Of a stretch of 60,092 nucleotides of DNA, positions 17,590-26,634 are shown in pieces. A program made the position numbers and the translations under genes. Location: NCBI GenBank assembly GCA_035546535.1, contig DASZWQ010000064.1, positions 1 to 60,092 on the forward strand, in the 5' to 3' direction. The DNA comes from Pirellulales bacterium. GTDB taxonomy: Bacteria; Planctomycetota; Planctomycetia; Pirellulales; JACPPG01. The first letter of the stretch is position 1. The number at the start of each line of letters is the position of its first letter. The notes beneath the pieces are model-generated. The model was given only the letters and a program-made list of their open reading frames with translations. It was not told the DNA's origin and ran no database searches.

Positions 17590-17790
17590 CATTGGTAGGT
17601 CTTCTGACTCCCGAGCTCGGGCTGAGCTGGCCTTCTCGTCGTACCGGCAGCTAACTCGCGTTAGCAGGCCGCACGACAATGGCTTGAAGCAGCTTCCCTA
17701 AGTAGCACTCGGTTACAGCGGCGGGGCCGTCCCGGAATTACACCGGAGTTCCCTGTTTGCCGGCCGGCTCAAAACGGAGCCAACCGGCCA
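17590..17790 (-). ncRNA. cobalamin (adenosylcobalamin-type) riboswitch aptamer
   Basis: Read on the minus strand, this segment contains the conserved cobalamin riboswitch core in order. GGGAACTCCGGTGTAATTCC is followed by the pseudo-symmetric GGACGGCCCCGCCGCTGTAA and then CTTAGGGAAG. The B12 box GGGAGTCAGAAGACCTACC lies near 17595-17613. A paired 5' region (GGCCGGTTGGCTCC near 17789) completes the P1/P2 part. The aptamer is followed by a hairpin and, about 190 bases on, by the DUF1559 gene. Such elements normally repress B12 synthesis or uptake genes when cobalamin is plentiful. None of the usual regulated genes (btuB, cob, metE, nrd) is downstream. Confidence 0.93.
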
Positions 17791-17807
17791 CCAATGCACG
17801 AGCCCAG

Positions 17808-17836
17808 AAGTTAGCAATCGCCTCGGGCGGCGTCAA
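17808..17836 (-). promoter_or_regulatory. candidate sigma-70-type promoter for the riboswitch transcript
   Basis: On the minus strand TTGACG (17836-17831) is followed after 17 bases by TAACTT (17813-17808). The -35 is near-consensus, and the -10 is weak. Transcription would start near 17800, just before the aptamer begins, which is where a riboswitch promoter is expected. Confidence 0.45.
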
Positions 17837-18351
17837 TAAGTGGCTGTCGATTCTCGTTTCGGCCGTGAAAAACGCCGTTTTCATTGCCGCGATGACAAAT
17901 TGCCACATCTGGGTAACGCTGGCGTGGACGGGTGAAAGCTGCCTGCGGCATGGTCGCACATCGACCATCGCAAGTCGGCAGGCCGGTTACGCCGATCGTT
18001 CTGGCGCGCGCGTGACAAATCTGCCGAATAGGCTGTTCGCAACCATGCGAGCCGCGGATTTTGAACGAAAACTTGTGCGGCAGCGTAGGGGCAGAAGCGT
18101 GACGACCCCGGGTAACCTGACTACAATCGGACTATCGATTTCTCCTTTCCCGTCGTTCTCCCGTCCTGTCCCTTCCCTGCCCAGCTTGTTCCTGTAACGG
18201 CTGATAGCCCGGAATGTCCGTGCTAACAGGCCGTGAAGGTTGTCCGTCGCCCCAGCGGGTGAAAACCAACTAGGTTTCGCCCTTGGCGGCTGTAGAATCA
18301 ATGAGTCGCGCGGTCGTTTTGGCCGTTCCCCCAGCCTCATAGGGTGCTTCC
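17837..18351. other. intergenic region between riboswitch operon and glmS
   Basis: About 515 bases without a convincing gene. It holds a small dyad AAAACG-C-CGTTTT (17869-17881) and must contain the glmS promoter. I looked for the glmS ribozyme core before the glmS start and did not see it. Confidence 0.4.
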
Positions 18352-20235
<1,884 letters not shown>

Positions 20236-20393
20236 CCGGCGGCGGTAAGATTCCGGTTCCTGGACTTGCGCTCGGCGGCTGCTCGCCCTAAGCCAGCCGG
20301 CACCCGACGGTCGTAATCCGCCTCTTGCTTCCCGGCCATCCGTGACGCAAAGTGGTCACGAAGCATCCATGAGCGGCACGGTACCTTGTCGCT

Positions 20394-23324
20394 TTGCCGC
20401 CAAACGCGCCGCCACGACGATTCCAAGGAGCAGGCCGCTGTCATCTGTCCAGACCTGAGGGTGGGCAGATTGTTTGGCGCCTGCGGAGAATTCTTTTAGG
20501 CTTGGCGGCTGAGAAGGGGTCTTGCATCACGGACATACCGTTGGGAACACAGCGCTACCTTCGCCCTGGCGGACGACGATTACGATTCGAGGCTCTTGAA
20601 TCCCGCAATCTGTTGAGCGTCACCTCAGCGCGCCCCACGGGCGACGTCAACGGCGACGGGATCGTCAACACTCAGGATCTGGCGCTGGTCAGCGCGAATT
20701 GGTTGCAGCACGGCAACCAACCGCTGGCCGGTGATGCGAATTTCGACGGCATCGTCAACGCGCAAGATCTGGCCCTGATCTCGTCGCAATTCGGCAGGGC
20801 CGCGGGCACGCTCGCGGTAGGTACGTTGACGCCACCGGCCGCCGTCGAAGGGACCACGTACACGAACGTTACCGTATCGCATTTCCTGGACGCGAATCCC
20901 ACGGCAAAGGCCGGCGATTATACGGCGCTCGTTACCCTCGGCGACGGAACGAACGTTACTCTCAACAGCACTCCGACAGCGAATGGTCGCATCATCGCCG
21001 ATCCAGGCGGTGGATTCGACGTTCAGATATCGCACGTGTATTTGAAGACTTTGGCGAATGCCACGTTCACGGTGCAAGTCAACGGCCCGAACGGCCAGAG
21101 CACCAGCATCAGCACGAACACGTTTTCCGTGGCGGATGCCCCGCTTACGGCTGGAAAGTTGACACCGCCGGCGGCTGTTCAAAACGTGCCGATCAAGAAT
21201 GCCACGATTTTCCATTTCACGGACGGAAACCCGCTGGCGACGGCCGACGCGTTCACGGCGGTCGTCACCTTGGGAGATGGACATCGGGCGACGTTGACCA
21301 GCACGGTCAATCAATTCGGCCGCATCACGGCCAACCCCACGGGCGGCTTCGACGTGCAATTGTCGTACACCTATACGACGACGCTCGCGAATCAGACGTT
21401 CGGTGTCATGGTTTCGGACGGCGAAGGCATGACCGCCACGGCCAGCACGAGCTCGTTCTCCGTCGCCTCCTCGCAGCTGATCGGAGGAAGTTTAACGCCG
21501 CCGACGGCCGTCGTCGGTACGCCATTACACAACGTCGTTGTCTACCACTTCGCGAGCACCGACGCGAGCGCCACGCCGGGCAAGTTCACAGCGCAAGTGA
21601 CACTCGGAGACGGCAACACGGTAACGCTCAATGGCACGCCCGGTTCCAATGGGCAGATCGTGGCCAATCCGAACGGCGGTTTCGACGTGCAGTTGTCGTA
21701 CACCTACGCGGCCGCGCTCCAGGATCAGATTTTTGGCGTACTTGTGACGAGTACCGCGAGCGAGAGCCTGAGCGACAGCACGAACCGGTTTTCGGTGACG
21801 ACGACACCCATCCAAACGACCCCGGAAATTCGGCTCGACGCCACGGCGTCCTCGACCGTTACGACGACCCCGGGGGGCGCGCTGTTCGCTGCGGCACAGA
21901 GTCAGTACATGACCGAGCCCGACAACACCACGCTCGACGGCATCTTCAACGGTGCGAAGCAATTGACCATTGAGTTCCAGGCCCGCCAGACGACGCTGGC
22001 CATCAACCGCAGTTTCCTCACCAAGTGGAACTACGGCAGTAACGGATCGATCGCGATCACGACCGGCCAACATGCTGGAGAGCAAGGCGAGATCGCTGTG
22101 TGGTTTGCCGACGCCAGCGGCAAGGCGATAAGCATCGTCGAGACTCACGGGGCCAACTTGCAAGCCAGCGTCACCTACGATATTGCCGTCGTCTATAACG
22201 CCGGGCAGGTGCAGATCTACGTTAATGGCGTGCCGCAGCAGACCAACTTCGACCTGGGTAACGTGCCGACATCGCTGGCAGCTTCGACCGGTATTCCCCT
22301 CGAATTGGGTCGTTGGAACGGGTTGGGCAATTACATCGACGGCGCAATGACGAATCTGAACATCTGGACCACGGCCAGGACGCAGTCGCAGATCCAATCG
22401 CTCCATGGAGACACACTGCCCTACGCGCAGATGAATGCCAGCCAGCGCGCCGGCCTTGTGCAATCATTCGCTCTCACTGGGGGCAGCGGTCCTGCGACCG
22501 ACGCCGTGGCCGGCGCGCAAATGCAGAATCCGACGGGCGTGGTGCGCGAGCAGATCGTCACGTCCTGGAAGGGAACGGGGACGCTACCGACGGCCTTCAC
22601 GCCCAGCCCGGAGGGGCAAGCGCCCGATTTATTGGCGAGCGTGCCCTCGATGAATAACCAGCCGGCGCTCAAATTCAATGGCATCAACGATGCGCTGAAG
22701 TACGCCTCGACCGTGCTGCCGAGCGAGGACAGCGGCGACGTGTTTATCGTCGCGCAATTTACCGGCGGCGGCGACAACTTCGAGGGAGACACGCTCTTCT
22801 CGGCGGCGTCGGACACGACCGCGGTCGATTACGTGTTCTTTGCTTCCTACAATCCCGGGACGAATATCGTTCCGGCGGACGCCGGCGGTGGCGTGCCCTT
22901 ACCTCGCCTGCGTTTCCGCGACGATAGTTTTCAGACCGATGTGCGCGGCAGTCAGGTGATACTGCAGCCCGGCGTTACTTACGTTTTGCACTTCTGGGGT
23001 ATGGGCACTGGCAAAGGCTACGGCATGACGGTCAACGGCCTGGACGTCTCGCCGCTCTATAGTGGCACATCGGCCCAGCCGGCGCCAGATTTCAACCAGG
23101 TCGCAGGCAGTTGGTTCGGGGCCTCGGCGAATCTCACGAATCTCACGATCGGCGACTTCGAAAGATCCGATGGAGCGCAAGGCTTCGCGGCCGCGCTCAT
23201 TTCGGAGATCGACGTCTATGCCGGCACGGCGGCCCAGCCGGTACTGCCGCTGAGCCTCTCGCAGCAGATCGTCAACGGCTTACTCGCCAAGTACGGGGCT
23301 GCGGCGATGGGTAATGATGGCTAG
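20394..23324 (+). CDS. dockerin and LamG-like surface protein with LEPR-XLL-type leader
   Basis: This large planctomycete surface protein has up to 976 residues. The start is uncertain: no ATG is in frame before the leader, and a TTG at 20394 is only the most upstream option. Near residues 61-75, RRLRFEALESRNLLS matches the LEPR-XLL type of leader. A dockerin-like calcium-binding pair follows (82-134: GDVNGDGIVNTQDLALVS and GDANFDGIVNAQDLALIS). Then come three repeats of about 107 residues, each starting LTPPxAV and ending GGFDVQxSxxY. A LamG/concanavalin-like module sits at about 500-680, with a second lectin-like region to the end. It probably functions outside the cell in adhesion or polysaccharide binding. 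Confidence 0.85.
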   Translation: MPPNAPPRRFQGAGRCHLSRPEGGQIVWRLRRILLGLAAEKGSCITDIPLGTQRYLRPGGRRLRFEALESRNLLSVTSARPTGDVNGDGIVNTQDLALVSANWLQHGNQPLAGDANFDGIVNAQDLALISSQFGRAAGTLAVGTLTPPAAVEGTTYTNVTVSHFLDANPTAKAGDYTALVTLGDGTNVTLNSTPTANGRIIADPGGGFDVQISHVYLKTLANATFTVQVNGPNGQSTSISTNTFSVADAPLTAGKLTPPAAVQNVPIKNATIFHFTDGNPLATADAFTAVVTLGDGHRATLTSTVNQFGRITANPTGGFDVQLSYTYTTTLANQTFGVMVSDGEGMTATASTSSFSVASSQLIGGSLTPPTAVVGTPLHNVVVYHFASTDASATPGKFTAQVTLGDGNTVTLNGTPGSNGQIVANPNGGFDVQLSYTYAAALQDQIFGVLVTSTASESLSDSTNRFSVTTTPIQTTPEIRLDATASSTVTTTPGGALFAAAQSQYMTEPDNTTLDGIFNGAKQLTIEFQARQTTLAINRSFLTKWNYGSNGSIAITTGQHAGEQGEIAVWFADASGKAISIVETHGANLQASVTYDIAVVYNAGQVQIYVNGVPQQTNFDLGNVPTSLAASTGIPLELGRWNGLGNYIDGAMTNLNIWTTARTQSQIQSLHGDTLPYAQMNASQRAGLVQSFALTGGSGPATDAVAGAQMQNPTGVVREQIVTSWKGTGTLPTAFTPSPEGQAPDLLASVPSMNNQPALKFNGINDALKYASTVLPSEDSGDVFIVAQFTGGGDNFEGDTLFSAASDTTAVDYVFFASYNPGTNIVPADAGGGVPLPRLRFRDDSFQTDVRGSQVILQPGVTYVLHFWGMGTGKGYGMTVNGLDVSPLYSGTSAQPAPDFNQVAGSWFGASANLTNLTIGDFERSDGAQGFAAALISEIDVYAGTAAQPVLPLSLSQQIVNGLLAKYGAAAMGNDG

Positions 23325-23419
23325 GCGTGTGCTCGACGTAGGAGAACTCAGAATGCGTCCGCAGATTACACAGATTTCGCAGCTTGGTTGAAAGGGATTG
23401 AGTCGGTGTCATCACCTGA

Positions 23420-25336
23420 CTAGTGTCGCTCTTCAAAATCTGTGGATGCATTCTCGTTCGGATCGTGCAAATGTTGCTCGTCCGCCAGGCCTACCATGTC
23501 CAAAAGCGCCAATGCGTTGGTCGTGCAGGCGATGCCGGGGCGAAGCTCGTAGTCGAACTTCATTTGCCGCTCGGCTCCGGCGCCCTCGAACGTCTCGCGG
23601 AAATGCACGGCCCGGCACGATTCGCTCAATGGGGGCGCCGCGGCCAATTCCAGATCGTGCGTCGAGACGGCGCCGATCGCCTGCTGCGCGAGCAACCGAT
23701 CGACCACGCGGCGGACCGCAATCTGCCGATCACGCGAGTTCGTGCCGTGCAGGATCTCGTCCAGCAGGAACACTAGCACCGGCCCCCCTGGCCGATTGCA
23801 GTTTCGCGCTTGCTCGACGATGGCCTTGAGCCGTTTCAACTCGGCCAGAAACAACGATACGCCGTCGGCCAGCGAGTCGTCGATGCGCATGCTCGTTTCA
23901 ACCAGCACGCGCGGCAGCGAGAGCCGTCGCGCGGCGACGGGCGCGCCGGCCTGGGCCAGGACAAGGTTCACACCGATCGCGCGCAAGAGCGTGCTCTTGC
24001 CTGACATGTTCGAACCGGTCACCAGCAGGAACGTGCCGGCCGGCCCTACCTCGACGTCATTCCCCACGGCGTGCGCAACAGGAATCAATGGATGCGCCAG
24101 CGCGGTCGCTGCGATCAAGCGCGGCCCGCTGGGGTCGACCACGGGAAACGACCACGATGGATTATCGAACGCCAACGTCGACAGCGAGCACAGTGCCTCG
24201 AACTGAGCAAGTGCATCCAGCCACTCGCGCAGGTGCGGTCCGACTTGCCGTTTCCATCGTTCCAGCGACGAGAGCACGTGAAAGTCCCACAGCGAGATAA
24301 CCTGCACGACGCCGTACACAACTTGCGAGAAACGCAGGTCGGCCAGGTTCAGTCGCCGCCGCAAGCGCGTCAACTGCTCGTGGGCGCGATGACCGCCGGC
24401 CGACAGCCGGTTTTGCAAGCCGAGCAGTTGCGGCGCGGTGACGGGCCAGGTTTCGACGAGCGCAAGCATCGCGCTAAAGCGGTGCAACTGCTGCTCGCCG
24501 GTGTCGATCTGCCGAAAGATTTCATGAACGTGGCGAACCAGCAGATAACTGACAGCGACGTGCAAGCCCACGACGACCTGTCCGAGCAGCATGGCCGGCG
24601 CAAAGCCCAACACGTAGACGGCGACGAGCGCGAGCAGCAGAATCGGCGACAATCGTGCGTACCAGACGAGCCACGGGCGCTTGGCGAGCCAGCCGGTCGC
24701 TTCGGCCCAGCGCACGAGCGGTTCGACGTCGGCCGCCGCGCGCGAGCTCTCGAGCACCTGGCCACGCCAGGCGAGCTCCTGGCGCAAATCGAGCTGCGCG
24801 GCCAGCTCGGCGACTGCCTCTTGCCGGGCGGAAATCTCCTCAGGCGCCGCGGGCGTGAGCAGCCAGCCGGCCAGGCATCTGCGCCCCAGCCCAGTCGCGG
24901 CCAGACAGCACAGCCGAAAGAGCGAAGCCGGGCCAAACAGATCAAGGTCGCGCGCCGTCGCGGTCAGTTGCACATCCGGCGGCGTGGCGACGGAAGGCAA
25001 CTTGTTCCAGGCGCGATCGAGCCGCGCCAGGCCGTGCCGGTTCAGCGTGGCCAATCCTGCGGCGCGTTCCTGCCGCCGGCGTATCCAGCGATGCCGGGCC
25101 ACGACGACGATGAACGCAAGCGCGCCAAACGCAGCCGCGATCAACCAGGGCACGATATGCGCAATCCCTTGCCACCAACCTATGGCGAGGGCGGCCACGA
25201 CAAAGCCCGCCGTCGCGAAGCGCAGGTTTACGAAACGATCCGAGCGGCGCTGCCAGGCGCGTGCTTCCGCATCGAAACGCTCGACGCGCTCGCGATACGT
25301 CGCCGCTCGCGGTTCGGACTGGGAAACATCGGACAC
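23420..25336 (-). CDS. membrane-anchored MutS-like ATPase
   Basis: This 638-residue protein carries a C-terminal MutS ATPase domain with Walker A (GSNMSGKST) near residue 440, a SMRIDDSLADG segment and Walker B plus DEILHGTNSRDR, and the STHD switch. The N-terminal mismatch-recognition domain of true MutS is absent. Instead there are two transmembrane helices near residues 40-85 (FATAGFVVAALAIGWW and the following helix) and two more around 225-270. It belongs to the MutS-related branch with unknown function, not to canonical mismatch repair. It ends 95 bases from the dockerin gene (convergent). Its start is 6 bases beyond the stop of the beta-helix gene. Confidence 0.87.
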   Translation of the reverse strand: MSDVSQSEPRAATYRERVERFDAEARAWQRRSDRFVNLRFATAGFVVAALAIGWWQGIAHIVPWLIAAAFGALAFIVVVARHRWIRRRQERAAGLATLNRHGLARLDRAWNKLPSVATPPDVQLTATARDLDLFGPASLFRLCCLAATGLGRRCLAGWLLTPAAPEEISARQEAVAELAAQLDLRQELAWRGQVLESSRAAADVEPLVRWAEATGWLAKRPWLVWYARLSPILLLALVAVYVLGFAPAMLLGQVVVGLHVAVSYLLVRHVHEIFRQIDTGEQQLHRFSAMLALVETWPVTAPQLLGLQNRLSAGGHRAHEQLTRLRRRLNLADLRFSQVVYGVVQVISLWDFHVLSSLERWKRQVGPHLREWLDALAQFEALCSLSTLAFDNPSWSFPVVDPSGPRLIAATALAHPLIPVAHAVGNDVEVGPAGTFLLVTGSNMSGKSTLLRAIGVNLVLAQAGAPVAARRLSLPRVLVETSMRIDDSLADGVSLFLAELKRLKAIVEQARNCNRPGGPVLVFLLDEILHGTNSRDRQIAVRRVVDRLLAQQAIGAVSTHDLELAAAPPLSESCRAVHFRETFEGAGAERQMKFDYELRPGIACTTNALALLDMVGLADEQHLHDPNENASTDFEERH

Positions 25337-25342
25337 TGCGTG

Positions 25343-26494
25343 CTACCGTCCGCCGCCGGCGGCGCCGGGGTTACCGCTCCAGGCCGGGAGCTTGGCCGGA
25401 AAGCTCTTCTCGGTCGTCTCGTTCCAGCCGTTGCCGACTCCCTTGCCGCTCCAGAACAAGTCGCCGCCGGGTGCACCGAGGCTCTTCAAACGCTTCGACG
25501 GATTCTGACCATTGTCGGCCAGCGCGTTGTCGTGGATGTAATTGCCATCGGGGTTCGGCTCGACGTTCAGCTTGTGCTCCGGCGGAAAGACGTCGGTTAG
25601 TGCATACATGGCGATGCCGTATGAGCCATGACCGCGCACTTCGTTCTTCGTTACTTCAGTGTTGTCGGCAGCATTGACGGCGATGCCGATGCCCGGCTCG
25701 ACCAGGTTCACCGTGTTGCCCGGCGGCGACAGGTTCGGGTAGTTGTTGTCCAGCACGCGGTTGTTGATTACGCGCGCGTTCGAGGCGACGGTCGTGGGCA
25801 GATCCGGCAGCAGCACCACGAGCAAGCCGAGCGAGTTCTGATGGGCCGAGTTGTTGGCCATCAGCACGTTCACGCAATTCTCGGTTTCCATGCCGATCGT
25901 GCAGCGGTACGACTCGCAATTCTGGATCACGACGTCCTGGCACTGCCCCGCGTAGACGCCCGCGTCCCACACGTCGCTGACAACGCAGTTTTCGACGAGC
26001 ACGCCCTGGCACAGCACCGGGTAGACGCCGTACTTGCCGGTGTTGTGGCATACAAGGTTGCGGAACGTTGCGTTCTTGGCCTTGTTCACGACCACGCCGT
26101 TGCCCTTGTAGTCGCGCACTTCGAAACCGGAGATGACAAAGTTATTGCCCGAGACGAGCACGGCGTCGTTCATTTTGCCCTTGCCGTCGAAGACCGGCCG
26201 CTCGCCATTCTGCACGATGCCGACCAGCTCGATATCGTCGAAATCGATCGTGACCGACTCGCTGTAGGTGCCGGGCAGAACCTGAATGCGATCGCCCGGG
26301 CGGGCCCGATCGACCGCCGCCTGGATCGATTGTCCGGGGCCGACCTGGAACGTGCCGCGAATACTCTGGGGCGTAACGGCGGGAGCCGCGGCGTTACGCT
26401 CGGGATACTTGTCTTCTTCGGCAGCCGCAACTGTGCAGAGCGACAACAGGCCGAAGCACGCGACCAGGGCAAACCATTCCAGCGAGGACTTCAT
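25343..26494 (-). CDS. secreted right-handed parallel beta-helix protein (NosD-like)
   Basis: This 383-residue protein has a signal peptide (WFALVACFGLLSLCTVAAA) and a parallel beta-helix body opening GPGQSIQAAVDRARPGDRIQ. Short repeated rungs follow, such as FVISGFEVRDYKGNGV, VLVENCVVSDVWDAGVYAG and TEVTKNEVRGHGSYGI. This fits NosD or pectate-lyase-like folds, but no lyase catalytic residues are evident. The ATG at 26494 follows CAGGAGG. It is clearly a paralogue of the C-terminal half of the next gene upstream (26635-29235), sharing the ending pattern PGGDLxWxGxGxGNxWxET. It and the MutS-like gene read in the same direction. Confidence 0.88.
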   Translation of the reverse strand: MKSSLEWFALVACFGLLSLCTVAAAEEDKYPERNAAAPAVTPQSIRGTFQVGPGQSIQAAVDRARPGDRIQVLPGTYSESVTIDFDDIELVGIVQNGERPVFDGKGKMNDAVLVSGNNFVISGFEVRDYKGNGVVVNKAKNATFRNLVCHNTGKYGVYPVLCQGVLVENCVVSDVWDAGVYAGQCQDVVIQNCESYRCTIGMETENCVNVLMANNSAHQNSLGLLVVLLPDLPTTVASNARVINNRVLDNNYPNLSPPGNTVNLVEPGIGIAVNAADNTEVTKNEVRGHGSYGIAMYALTDVFPPEHKLNVEPNPDGNYIHDNALADNGQNPSKRLKSLGAPGGDLFWSGKGVGNGWNETTEKSFPAKLPAWSGNPGAAGGGR

Positions 26495-26544
26495 GGCAAA
26501 CCTCCTGTCGATCGGGGATGAGCTTGATTGTTCAGGTTTATTTT

Positions 26545-26614
26545 GCCACAGAGGGCACCGAGGACACACAGAACAAACGTTGTCTTCTCTGTGAACTCCG
26601 TGATCTCTGTGGCC
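26545..26614. repeat. inverted-repeat element, CACGGAG family, copy 2
   Basis: Left arm GCCACAGAGGGCACCGAGG from 26545 continues into ACACACAGAA. It pairs with the complement of 26583-26614, which reads GCCACAGAGATCACGGAG followed by TTCACAGAG. The arms are diverged but collinear. The element sits 20 bases downstream of the stop of the peroxidase/beta-helix gene, and upstream of the next gene in the same direction. Confidence 0.75.
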
Positions 26615-26634
26615 AGTATTAGTCTGTGGCGGCG

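Noticed and set aside
17757..18197. 146-codon plus-strand frame between the riboswitch and glmS
   Set aside because: It starts inside the riboswitch on the opposite strand and has no ribosome site or recognisable domain.
18140..18351. Possible glmS ribozyme upstream of glmS
   Set aside because: I found none of the conserved ribozyme core before the glmS start; the ribozyme is mainly a Firmicutes feature.
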